A DNA stretch of 64,000 bases from CAYXZQ01 sp963717515. GTDB taxonomy: Archaea > Nanobdellota > Nanobdellia > Woesearchaeales > DSVV01. The stretch is taken from contig OY970338.1 in the NCBI GenBank assembly GCA_963717515.1, positions 1,178,001-1,242,000 of the forward strand, given 5' to 3'. The position numbers and the translations under genes were made by a program. Below the pieces are notes generated by a model. That model was given only the letters and a program-made list of their open reading frames with translations, searched no databases and had not been told where the DNA came from. Shown here one piece after another: positions 1 through 8,301 of this stretch; position 1 is the first letter of the stretch; every line of letters starts with the position of its first letter.

Positions 1-2
1 TT

Positions 3-1877
3 AGTTGGTATGACCAAAACCACGATGCCACTATAAATGGGCCAAATGAGATGTTTTGTGTGGAAGAAACCTCTTCTTACAATCTGCTTGAAGGGAATAA
101 ATTCCATGAAGAGGGGAATCAGATTGGCGATACTGGTGGCTGTGGATATCATTTAGAAAGTGCCAGTGCTAATATTTTAAGAAGGGGTGTCTTTTATGAT
201 GTAGATGGTTTTGCCATTGATATCTATGCCCCTGGTAAAAATGCATGGAATAACAGATTTTATTTCAATACTATATATAACCTTCAACACTATCCGAGAT
301 ATGGAGATGGTTGGCATGGACCAATCGTTTTGCTCAAGTTCTCAACTGTTTATTCAATACAATACAATATCTTTAAAAACAACATCCTTTCCGAATGCGG
401 CAATGGTCTTTCTGAAGGTGATAGCGACAACTACAATACTATTCTTAATAATCTGTTTCAAGGAAATTGGCTCTATGACACAACCGGATCAGAAGTCCAA
501 AGATATATAGATGGAACGGGGATGCAAACTAAAACATTGGCAGAGGCACATGATTTGTGGCCTGATGAATTTTCTGACAATACTGCCGGAACAGACCCAA
601 AGTTCACTGATCCAACTGGAACACCCCGTGATTTTACTTTACAAGGAACTTCTCCATGCATTAATACTGGATTATGGCTTACTTTTATTTCTTCTGCCAA
701 TGGCAACAGTCAAACTTTCACAGTAGATGATCCTTATTATTTTTCTGTCGGGATACCACAACTTTCAATCTCGGGGGATACAATAGAAACCCAAAGTGGG
801 CAAAAAGCAGTAATAACGAATATAGATTATGCAAACAAAAGGATAACGGTTGATCATTCAGTCTCATGGGCACATGGAGAAGGCCTGGCCCTCGATTATT
901 CCGGCTCGGCTCCCGATTTAGGTGCTATAGAGTATACTGCAACAGGAACATGCACAGAAAACTGGCAATGCACTTCCTGGAGCGCGTGGTCTTTATGTGT
1001 TAATAATCTGCAGACAAGAACAAGGACATGCACTGACATGAACAGCTGCGGAACAACAACAAGCAAGCCAAGCGAATCTGAAACTCAGGCATGCTCATCT
1101 TCAACAAACACCTACACAATCCTGAAATCTTCATCACCTCCAACTATCGACGGAATTTTAAACGAATTCGCAAATGCAAATTCATTAACAATAACCAATT
1201 CAAATGGAAATTCTGCAACTTACAAAATGCTTTGGGACAGCAATAATTTGTATATTGCAGCCCAGGGAAGTGACAGTCAGCTTGCAGCAATAGCCTCAGA
1301 AAGAGACGGCGCATTATGGGATGATGATGCAATTGAGTTGTTCTTCGATACACTGAACAACGGAGGAATATTTTTGAATTCAGATGATTACAAGTTTTTT
1401 GTGAATCTGCTTAATACTACAAGAGATAGTTATTTTGGTGGTGGAGGAAGTTCATGGAACACTATATTTAATTCGGCGGTCACAACTTCAGGAACTCTGA
1501 ATGTTGCAGGCAATGTTGATGCTGGCTATACAATTGAGATTGCAATTCCCTGGAGTAATTGGGGTGTTTCGGTTCCAGTAGATAGTTCTGTTTGGGGTTT
1601 TGATGTATCAATGGACGACAGAAATGATGCAGGAGATGTAATCCAGAAAGCATGGTCCCAGACAAATGTGGGCAATATTCCTGATGAGTTCGGAGATGTA
1701 ACTTTCTCGTCGCAGTTTGTTTCTTCTGGAAGCGTCTGCAAATCTCTCGCAGATTCTAACAGCGACGGAGTTATCTCGATATCTGAATTGATTAATTATA
1801 TCTCCCAATGGAAATCAGGAAGTGTTTCAATAACTCAGCTGATTGATGCTATTGGAAAGTGGAAGAGCGGGTGCTAG
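3..1877 (+). CDS. Secreted beta-helix / CBM9-like / dockerin-like protein, 5' truncated by window edge
   Basis: The frame is open to the first base of the window (S-W-Y-D-Q-N upstream of the first ATG at 51), so 624 residues are visible and the start lies outside. In order it has: N/Y-rich right-handed beta-helix repeats, closing at P-D-L-G-A-I-E-Y (about nt 930); a thrombospondin-type-1-like Cys/Trp module (ENWQCTSWSAWSLC, nt 950-1095); a CBM9-like domain (P-P-T-I-D-G through F-G-D-V-T-F, nt 1110-1705); and a dockerin-like tail (D-S-N-S-D-G-V-I-S-I-S-E-L) ending W-K-S-G-C. The helix suggests polysaccharide binding or cleavage; no catalytic residues can be assigned. From nt 1161 to the stop it matches the gene at 8302-10365 base for base. 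Confident on domains, unsure on activity. Confidence 0.85.
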   Translation, partial: SWYDQNHDATINGPNEMFCVEETSSYNLLEGNKFHEEGNQIGDTGGCGYHLESASANILRRGVFYDVDGFAIDIYAPGKNAWNNRFYFNTIYNLQHYPRYGDGWHGPIVLLKFSTVYSIQYNIFKNNILSECGNGLSEGDSDNYNTILNNLFQGNWLYDTTGSEVQRYIDGTGMQTKTLAEAHDLWPDEFSDNTAGTDPKFTDPTGTPRDFTLQGTSPCINTGLWLTFISSANGNSQTFTVDDPYYFSVGIPQLSISGDTIETQSGQKAVITNIDYANKRITVDHSVSWAHGEGLALDYSGSAPDLGAIEYTATGTCTENWQCTSWSAWSLCVNNLQTRTRTCTDMNSCGTTTSKPSESETQACSSSTNTYTILKSSSPPTIDGILNEFANANSLTITNSNGNSATYKMLWDSNNLYIAAQGSDSQLAAIASERDGALWDDDAIELFFDTLNNGGIFLNSDDYKFFVNLLNTTRDSYFGGGGSSWNTIFNSAVTTSGTLNVAGNVDAGYTIEIAIPWSNWGVSVPVDSSVWGFDVSMDDRNDAGDVIQKAWSQTNVGNIPDEFGDVTFSSQFVSSGSVCKSLADSNSDGVISISELINYISQWKSGSVSITQLIDAIGKWKSGC

Positions 1878-2076
1878 GAAGATAAATTTATATACTATAA
1901 TCTCAATGTAATCCTATGAAAAGAGGATTGATGGTGATGGTCTGCTTGGTTTTTCTGGTTAGTTTTGTTAGTGCGACGAATCATTATGTCTCTCCTTCTG
2001 GTTCTGCTTCGTGGTCCTTATGTACAAATATAAACACTCCTTGTTCATTATCAACTGCAAATTCAAATGCTGTTGC
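1161..2076 (+). repeat. 916-bp direct repeat, copy 1
   Basis: This block matches 9649-10564 at a constant offset of 8,488 bp. It covers the CBM9-like and dockerin-like 3' part of one surface gene, the intergenic promoter, and the signal-peptide-coding 5' part of the next. Identity stops abruptly at both ends (a versus t before 1161; g versus a at 2077). I compared by eye, helped by identical translations in all frames. Confidence 0.9.
1881..1896 (+). promoter_or_regulatory. TATA/BRE promoter of beta-helix gene at 1916
   Basis: GATAAATTTATATACT lies about 26 bp before the ATG, so the transcript should be essentially leaderless. The same GATAAATTTATATA core precedes all five surface genes whose starts are visible. 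Confidence 0.7.
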
Positions 2077-4567
2077 GGGTGACACTGTTATCCTTAGAGA
2101 TGGAGCTTATACAATAACAATTGCCCCTTCACATAATGGAACATCAGGAAGTCCAATAACATACAAAGCAGAGAACCAATATGATGCTGTGTCCAATACA
2201 AATTCTTATGGAGCTAAACTTACAGGTAATAACTATATTACTATTGATGGCATATATTTCTCTCATGCAGGAAGCTATTGGCTCCATTTTACAAACTCTG
2301 ACTATAATACCGTCCAAAACTGTAAGTTCTATAATTCAGATTCATATGGGGGTACGATGATAGGAACTGGAAGCAGTTACAATAGATTTCTAAACAATGT
2401 TTTCATGGATGCACCACTTAATTCAAACTATGTATACTGGGACCGGGAGTGCCAGGATGCTTGGGATGCCCAAGCGGCAATGCCCAGCGACTGCGACAGG
2501 GAGACTGCTCCGGGAAATCTTTTGTCGATATACTCTGGGTACGGAAACCTCATAGAAGGAAACACTTTCGGAAGATGCTCTCATGATGCCATTGAGCTTT
2601 TCACGCACTATTCTGTGGGGGGAGGGGATAGCAGTGATGGAGGAAAGACTGTTGTTCGAGACAATGTTGTTGAACAAACCCTCCATTCTTCTATTACTGC
2701 ATCTTTAGGGCATTGGGGTTTATTCGAGAATAATATAATAAAAAATGGCGGAACTGAAAATGAGCAGGAGCCGGAAGTAAGAGACAGAGGCAAATCATCA
2801 AATCCTGCATTTTATATAATGACCTCCGACAACCCCCCCGCCTCAATAATCAGAAAAAATATAATTTATAATACTGGTATTATGTATTATTTTGGCGGAA
2901 AAATAACAGGAGACCCCTCTTCTGAACAGAAATTTTATTACAACACAGGATATAATAATAACTGGGGAATAACCTTTTCAGATAATGGCCATTCAGATAA
3001 ATGTTATTATAACAATATAATAAAAAATAATATCTTTTTTTACGACGGAAGTTTTACTGATTTTGGATATCCCGGTTCATCAGAGTGGTGTTCTCTCCAT
3101 AATAGGTTGGATGTAATAAATACAGGAGATGCTTGCATAAACACAAATTATTTTGACCATAATATCTTTCCTTCTAATGCAGACCAATTCTTTTTTAAGG
3201 ACGAATGCTCGACCGCAAAGACGCTTACCCAGGTTGAATCCCAATATCCAACAGAGTGGTTTGGCAATCTTGAAGGGAATCCACTATTCACCAACGCAGC
3301 AAACCACGACTTTACCCTCCAATCAAACTCTCCTGCAATAGACGCAGGAGACTGGCTCAGTACAATAACTTCCTCGACAAGCTCTGGAAAAACCTCATTC
3401 ACAGTAGCTGATGCAAAGTACTTCTACGACGGTTGGGGAATTCCTGGAGAGACAGGAGATGTAATAAAAACAGAGCATGGCCAGACAACGACAATCCAGT
3501 CAATAGACTACAACACAAATACTCTGACTGTTTCACCAGCAATCAGCATCGTCAATGGAGAAGGTTTGGCATTGGATTATTCAGGAACAAAACCAGATAT
3601 TGGAGCAATCGAGTACACAGGAACAACTACAACCTATGAGTGTAGTGACAATATTGATAACGATAATGATGGCCAGACTGATTATCCAAATGACTCTGGT
3701 TGTTCCTCTTCAACAGATAATGATGAAAGTGATTGTGGCGATGGAGTTTGTGAAAGTGCTGCAGGAGAAACTTCAGGTTCATGTCTGCAGGATTGCCCTG
3801 CTGAAACAGCAGACTACACAATCCTGAAAACTTCATCACCTCCAACTATCGACGGAAACCTGAATGAATTCACAAACGCAAACCCAATAACAATAATAAA
3901 CTCAAATGGAAATTCACTAATTTACAAAATGCTTTGGGACAGCAATAATTTATATATTGCAGCTCAGGGAAGTGACAGCCAGCTTGCTGCATTAAATACG
4001 ACAAGGGACGGAGCATTGTGGAATGATGATGCGATTGAATTGTTCTTTGACACATTGAACAACGGAGGAGCAACTCTTCAGAGTGATGATTACAAGTTCT
4101 TTGTTAATTTACTAAATACTCAAAAAGATAGCAATGCATTTTCTTCATCGTGGAATACTGTTTTTAGTTCTTATGTAACAACAACAGGAACCCTTAATGT
4201 TGCAGGCAATGTTGATGCTGGCTACACAATCGAGGTTGCGATTCCATGGACAGACTGGGCAACTCCTTCTGACAACGATGTCTGGGGTTTTGATGTATCA
4301 ATGGATGACAGGAATGATGCAGGAAATGTAATCCAGAAAGCATGGTCGCAGACAAATGTGGGCAATATTCCTGATGAATTTGGAGATGTTACCTTCTCAT
4401 CCCAGTTTGTTTTACCAGGAAGCATCTGCAACTCTCTCGCAGATGCAAATAGCGACGGAGTTATCTCGATATCTGAATTGATTAATTACATTTCCCAGTG
4501 GAAAGCAGGAAGCGTTACAATCGGAAATTTAATTGACGCTATTGGAAAGTGGAAGAGCGGTTGTTGA
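1916..4567 (+). CDS. Secreted beta-helix / CBM9-like / dockerin-like protein
   Basis: This is an 883-residue exported protein. It has a signal peptide (1-20, ending V-S-A), then Y-V-S-P-x-G-S-A-S-W and C-S-L-S-T-A-N motifs that open a right-handed parallel beta-helix (to about 562, P-D-I-G-A-I-E-Y). A linker follows with a Ca-binding thrombospondin-3-like Asp/Asn run (D-N-I-D-N-D-N-D-G-Q) and a C-G-D-G-V-C-E Cys motif. A CBM9-like domain (about 633-830) and a dockerin-like tail (835-883, A-N-S-D-G then W-K-S-G-C) complete it. Helix proteins of this kind are often pectate-lyase or alginate-epimerase related, but no active site is identifiable. The first 161 bp of the gene are identical to those of the gene at 10404. 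There is no membrane anchor, so the protein is either released or held through the tail. Confidence 0.85.
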   Translation: MKRGLMVMVCLVFLVSFVSATNHYVSPSGSASWSLCTNINTPCSLSTANSNAVAGDTVILRDGAYTITIAPSHNGTSGSPITYKAENQYDAVSNTNSYGAKLTGNNYITIDGIYFSHAGSYWLHFTNSDYNTVQNCKFYNSDSYGGTMIGTGSSYNRFLNNVFMDAPLNSNYVYWDRECQDAWDAQAAMPSDCDRETAPGNLLSIYSGYGNLIEGNTFGRCSHDAIELFTHYSVGGGDSSDGGKTVVRDNVVEQTLHSSITASLGHWGLFENNIIKNGGTENEQEPEVRDRGKSSNPAFYIMTSDNPPASIIRKNIIYNTGIMYYFGGKITGDPSSEQKFYYNTGYNNNWGITFSDNGHSDKCYYNNIIKNNIFFYDGSFTDFGYPGSSEWCSLHNRLDVINTGDACINTNYFDHNIFPSNADQFFFKDECSTAKTLTQVESQYPTEWFGNLEGNPLFTNAANHDFTLQSNSPAIDAGDWLSTITSSTSSGKTSFTVADAKYFYDGWGIPGETGDVIKTEHGQTTTIQSIDYNTNTLTVSPAISIVNGEGLALDYSGTKPDIGAIEYTGTTTTYECSDNIDNDNDGQTDYPNDSGCSSSTDNDESDCGDGVCESAAGETSGSCLQDCPAETADYTILKTSSPPTIDGNLNEFTNANPITIINSNGNSLIYKMLWDSNNLYIAAQGSDSQLAALNTTRDGALWNDDAIELFFDTLNNGGATLQSDDYKFFVNLLNTQKDSNAFSSSWNTVFSSYVTTTGTLNVAGNVDAGYTIEVAIPWTDWATPSDNDVWGFDVSMDDRNDAGNVIQKAWSQTNVGNIPDEFGDVTFSSQFVLPGSICNSLADANSDGVISISELINYISQWKAGSVTIGNLIDAIGKWKSGC

Positions 4568-4570
4568 GAA

Positions 4571-4588
4571 GATAAATTTATATATATA
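4571..4588 (+). promoter_or_regulatory. TATA/BRE promoter of gene at 4607
   Basis: GATAAATTTATATATATA lies about 27 bp before the ATG, immediately after the stop of the preceding gene. It is the same core as at the sibling genes. Confidence 0.7.
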
Positions 4589-4606
4589 TATTTTCTATGT
4601 AGTTAC

Positions 4607-7090
4607 ATGAAAAGAGGTTTAATATTTATAGTGTTGGTTTTGTTTTTGGTGGGTTTTGTTAGTGCTGCGACTTATTATGTTTCACCAACAGGAAGTGCAT
4701 CATGGAGTTCATGCACGAACATTAACACTCCTTGCTCTCTTTCAACTGCAAATTCAAATGCTGTTGCAGGAGATGTGGTTATTCTTAAAACTGGTGATTA
4801 CGGAGAACAGCAGATAATCCCAACCCACTCTGGAACTTCTGGTCATGTGATAACTTTTCAAAGAAACGCAGATGCGATTTGCACTTTTTCAAACCAATAT
4901 CAGCCCTCTGTTTATTTAGACAGTAAAAGTTATATTGTAATTGATGGGCTTTATTTCGGAGTTGATGGCTCCCTCAATTATGCGGCAGGCGCCCATAGGC
5001 ATGTCTATATATATAACGGATCAAATTATAATGAAATAAAGAATTGCAATTTTACCGGTACAGCTCCACAAAACGGTTATCCTGATCTTACGATATGGAC
5101 TTCAAATTATAATTACGTCCATAACAACGTTTTCGATCCCGGCGGCGAAGCAAACGGTAACACAAACCCTCCAAATTATGAAAGTGATACTCTTCAGGTC
5201 TATGGCGGTTTATATAATAGAATAATTAACAACTCATTCAATGAAGGTCATGGACACTTTATGATCACAATCGGTTGGGGGTCAACCTACAATGTTGTTC
5301 GCAGCAATACTTTAAGCGTGACAGATTATTGGAATGATGCCGCCAATCCTGCGGACGCTTCATCAAACGGATACATCGAAATATTAGTTAACTCCTACCA
5401 TAATCTTGTTGAAAAGAATACCTTAACCAAAACTATGGATTCAGTCGCCGAGTCAGTGCCACTTCAAGTGGACCCCAATTGCGCTTACAACATCTTTCGC
5501 AAGCAAACTATAACAGGAGCAGCAGGATCTACAGCAATATATCATGATTCGTCCTACAATTCCATTTACAATTGCATATATTACCACGGTGTCTATAATG
5601 GTCGCTATTACCAATACGGGCTGATTACCATTGGGTCAGAGGGTAGTGAAGATGTTGGAAATACTGCATATAATGAGATAGTAAATAATGTGTTCGATAC
5701 TTATAATATTAGCGATGGAGTTGAGATAGATGGAATCAGCCACACCCATGATAATAGATATAGAGGTAATATTTTGTATGGAACGCCGAGCAATGAGATC
5801 CGCCGTTTTGGAACACCCAAGACTTTATTTGAGGCAGAAAGCTCATGGGGTTCCGAATTTTTAGACAATGTTTTGCCGACTTCCACTCAACCAACCTACA
5901 GGGACGCCGCAAACGGAGACTTCACCCCTCAACCAAACTCTCCAGCAATAGACGCAGGAGCATGGCTCACAATAATAACTTCATCAACTGGCTCAGGAAA
6001 AACTTCATTTACAGTTGCTAACCCCTACTTCTTCTACGATGGCTGGGGAATCCCTGGAGAAACTGGAGATGTAATAAAAACCGAGCACGGCCAAACCACA
6101 ACAATCCAGTCAATTAACTACAACACAAATACAATAACAGTTTCTCCTGCAATCAGCATTGTCAATGGAGAAGGCTTGGCATTAGACTATTCAGGGACAA
6201 AACCAGATATTGGAGCAATCGAGTATACTACAGCGCAAACTCTTTACTGCGGAGACGGAATATGCAACAACGGAGAAACCTGCTCAACATGTCCTGGTGA
6301 CTGCGGAGTTTGCCCCACTGCAAACACCTACACAATCCTGAAAACTTCAACACCTCCAACTATCGACGGCAATCTAAATGAATTCGCAAATACAAACCCG
6401 ATAACAATAACAAACTCAAACGGGAACTCATTGATATACAAAATGCTCTGGGACAGCAATAATCTATACATTGCTGCGCAAGGAAGCGACAGCCAGCTTG
6501 CTGCATTAAATACGACAAGAGACGGAGCATTGTGGAATGATGATGCGATTGAGTTATTTTTTGATACTCTTAATGACGGGGGCACATCAATGAATTCAAA
6601 TGACTACAAGTTTTTTGTTAATTTACTAAATACTCAAAGAGATAGTTATTTTGGGGGTGGAGGAGCTTCATGGAACACCGTATTCACTTCAGCTGTCACA
6701 AAAACAGGAACTCTGAATGTTGCAGGAGATACAGACACTGGATATACTATTGAAGCTGCAATTCCGTGGGCTAACTGGGGTGTTTTAGTGCCAGCAGACA
6801 ATTCTGTTTGGGGTTTTGATGTTTCAATGAATGACAGAAATGACGCAGGAAATGTAATACAGAAAGCATGGTCTCAGACAAATGTAGGGAATATTCCTGA
6901 TGAGTTTGGAGATATTATTTTCTCCTCGCAAACTGTTGGAGGCTCTTCAACTTGCGGAAATGCAGACTCAAACAGCAACGGCATTGTTTCAATTACTGAA
7001 TTGATTGATTATATCGGACGATGGAAAGCTGGAGAAGTGAATATTACTCAGCTGATTGATGCAATTGGAAAGTGGAAGAGCGGTTGTTAA
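4607..7090 (+). CDS. Secreted beta-helix / CBM9-like / dockerin-like protein
   Basis: This 827-residue sibling has a signal peptide (1-20), the Y-Y-V-S-P-T-G-S-A-S-W opening and beta-helix repeats rich in N-x-F/I-x-N turns, to about 541 (I-G-A-I-E-Y). A Cys-rich linker follows (C-G-D-G-I-C-N-N-G-E-T-C-S-T-C, 545-572), then a CBM9-like domain (574-775) and a dockerin-like tail (780-827; D-S-N-S-N-G-I-V-S-I, W-K-S-G-C end). The segment before I-G-A-I-E-Y (about 450-541) is almost the same as in the gene at 1916. The start of its CBM9 shares a 139-bp block with the gene at 12892, which points to domain shuffling. The role is inferred to be extracellular polysaccharide binding or degradation. Confidence 0.85.
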   Translation: MKRGLIFIVLVLFLVGFVSAATYYVSPTGSASWSSCTNINTPCSLSTANSNAVAGDVVILKTGDYGEQQIIPTHSGTSGHVITFQRNADAICTFSNQYQPSVYLDSKSYIVIDGLYFGVDGSLNYAAGAHRHVYIYNGSNYNEIKNCNFTGTAPQNGYPDLTIWTSNYNYVHNNVFDPGGEANGNTNPPNYESDTLQVYGGLYNRIINNSFNEGHGHFMITIGWGSTYNVVRSNTLSVTDYWNDAANPADASSNGYIEILVNSYHNLVEKNTLTKTMDSVAESVPLQVDPNCAYNIFRKQTITGAAGSTAIYHDSSYNSIYNCIYYHGVYNGRYYQYGLITIGSEGSEDVGNTAYNEIVNNVFDTYNISDGVEIDGISHTHDNRYRGNILYGTPSNEIRRFGTPKTLFEAESSWGSEFLDNVLPTSTQPTYRDAANGDFTPQPNSPAIDAGAWLTIITSSTGSGKTSFTVANPYFFYDGWGIPGETGDVIKTEHGQTTTIQSINYNTNTITVSPAISIVNGEGLALDYSGTKPDIGAIEYTTAQTLYCGDGICNNGETCSTCPGDCGVCPTANTYTILKTSTPPTIDGNLNEFANTNPITITNSNGNSLIYKMLWDSNNLYIAAQGSDSQLAALNTTRDGALWNDDAIELFFDTLNDGGTSMNSNDYKFFVNLLNTQRDSYFGGGGASWNTVFTSAVTKTGTLNVAGDTDTGYTIEAAIPWANWGVLVPADNSVWGFDVSMNDRNDAGNVIQKAWSQTNVGNIPDEFGDIIFSSQTVGGSSTCGNADSNSNGIVSITELIDYIGRWKAGEVNITQLIDAIGKWKSGC
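6363..6501 (+). repeat. 139-bp shared block, copy 1
   Basis: It appears identical to 14759-14897 (offset 8,396 bp) by visual comparison. It covers the start of the CBM9-like domain in two different surface genes and is consistent with gene conversion between paralogues. Confidence 0.75.
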
Positions 7091-7094
7091 GAAA

Positions 7095-7505
7095 TTATTT
7101 AAGAAATTTAATGAGAATATTTCTTAGTTTCTTTATCCTGTTCAAGATGTCTTCTGCTTCTTTGATTGATATGTCTTTTCCATAATAATTTATACTGTTT
7201 CTGATTCTTCTTAGCTCATCAAATTCATCTCCATTTAAGCTTTGTTTTAAAATTTCTTTTAGAAAATATGTGTAACATTCATGATTGTATACCTTATAAC
7301 CTTCTTTTATTGAAAGTGCTTCCAGAATTTCTCTCAATGAATCATATGCAAGACTAATCTTAGAGGCAGATGTTACAATAGTCAATTTTAATTTCTCTTC
7401 AGATTCTGTTTTATTCTTACTTGTTTTTATCAGGGATTTAATAAGTTCGCTGTCTTTGCTAATTCTTTTGGCTATTCTTCTTTTCAAACATTCATCCCAA
7501 TTCAT
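7095..7505 (-). CDS. HEPN-domain protein (toxin-like partner of MNT)
   Basis: This 136-residue, all-helical, Lys/Glu-rich protein carries a C-terminal R-R-I-R-N-S-I-N-Y-Y-G segment (about 100-110) of the kind seen in archaeal HEPN domains. Classical HEPN RNases have an R-x4-6-H pair; here the position after R-N is not a clear His, so ribonuclease activity is uncertain. Its start overlaps the stop of the upstream nucleotidyltransferase by 4 bp (7502-7505), the usual HEPN-MNT layout. In known pairs MNT can AMPylate and neutralise HEPN. It is A+T-rich and opposite in strand to the surface genes, so it looks like an inserted module. Confidence 0.7.
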   Translation of the reverse strand: MNWDECLKRRIAKRISKDSELIKSLIKTSKNKTESEEKLKLTIVTSASKISLAYDSLREILEALSIKEGYKVYNHECYTYFLKEILKQSLNGDEFDELRRIRNSINYYGKDISIKEAEDILNRIKKLRNILIKFLK

Positions 7506-8008
7506 TTTATTCTCCCACTTAAGATATACCCGTTTATTATATTATTCCTAAGTTCCAGATTATTAATATCTTTTATTGATTTAAAGAAGAATAATTGTAT
7601 TTTTCTTTTTAATTTTTTTTCGAATTTGTTCAGGTCAATTGTTTTTTTATTACCTAACACGCACAGATCCATGTCGGAATTTTCTTTTGTTTCTGCTTTT
7701 GCCAACGAGCCAAATAAGATAATTGAAGGGCTTAACACTGATTTGTTTAGATAATCAATGAATTCTGATAATCTATCCCTCCAATAGATCCTTGATAAGT
7801 CAACAAAATCCTTACTGTCTTTATTTGCATAATAGGAAATATAATTTCGATCTTTTTCGACCAACAACAATCCAGATTTATTATATTGAGATAGAATTTT
7901 AGAGGCTGTTGGGGGGGATATTTTATTTATTTTTGAGTATTTCCTAACGTGGATTCCTCTATAACAATCTTCAAAAAAAGGTCTTAGATTGTTAATTATA
8001 TTTAACAT
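7502..8008 (-). CDS. Winged-helix + MNT nucleotidyltransferase (antitoxin-like)
   Basis: The protein has 168 residues. An N-terminal HTH (about 20-60, K-I-S-P-P-T-A-S-K-I-L) is followed by a minimal nucleotidyltransferase with G-S-L-A-K-A-E-T and D-M-D-L (about 98-115), matching the family G-S-x(9-11)-D-x-D signature. MNT proteins of this size pair with HEPN toxins and can transfer AMP to them. The added HTH suggests autoregulation of the divergent-facing promoter at about 8030-8040. It is the first gene of a two-gene operon with the HEPN gene. Confidence 0.75.
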   Translation of the reverse strand: MLNIINNLRPFFEDCYRGIHVRKYSKINKISPPTASKILSQYNKSGLLLVEKDRNYISYYANKDSKDFVDLSRIYWRDRLSEFIDYLNKSVLSPSIILFGSLAKAETKENSDMDLCVLGNKKTIDLNKFEKKLKRKIQLFFFKSIKDINNLELRNNIINGYILSGRIK

Positions 8009-8029
8009 ATGTAAAGAATAATTAACAAC

Positions 8030-8041
8030 TGTTTATAAATT
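8030..8041 (-). promoter_or_regulatory. TATA promoter of HEPN-MNT operon
   Basis: On the minus strand the sequence reads AAATTTATAAAC, about 27 bp before the ATG at 8008, which suggests a leaderless transcript. Confidence 0.6.
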
Positions 8042-8051
8042 TTTCTGTTGT

Positions 8052-8258
8052 TTGAACTGTTCAGTTGTTATATCAGACCCTAATGGAGACGACATGAATG
8101 TTTCAGTGAGATGGTACAAGAATGATGCCTTGAATTTTACTCTTGATTATAACAATAGTTATCCAAGCAGTTCTGTGTTCAGTGCAATTCTTGGTTCAGG
8201 AAACACAAGCAAGGGAAAGAACTGGACCTGCAGTATTAGATTGGATGATGGGATTTGA
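8052..8258 (+). pseudogene. Remnant of an Ig-like surface-protein domain
   Basis: An open frame of about 68 codons has no ATG start (first usable codon TTG) and no promoter of its own. It reads D-P-N-G-D-D-M-N-V-S-V-R-W-Y, then G-S-G-N-T-S-K-G-K-N-W-T-C, a pattern that I recognise from Ig/Fn-like repeats in archaeal surface proteins. A stop at 8019-8021 closes the frame upstream, exactly where the HEPN-MNT promoter lies. The likely reading is a surface gene whose 5' part was lost when the HEPN-MNT module arrived. A short unknown gene is possible but less likely. Confidence 0.55.
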
Positions 8259-8266
8259 TTAAAAAA

Positions 8267-8284
8267 GATAAATTTATATATATA
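8267..8284 (+). promoter_or_regulatory. TATA/BRE promoter of gene at 8302
   Basis: GATAAATTTATATATATA lies about 27 bp before the ATG and has the same core as the other surface genes. Confidence 0.7.
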
Positions 8285-8301
8285 ATTTCTTAATTAAGTT
8301 T

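Noticed and set aside
1144..1353. Small minus frames within the CBM9-like regions, repeated at 9647-9841
   Set aside because: They recur only because the DNA repeats; no promoter, start signal or sensible protein.
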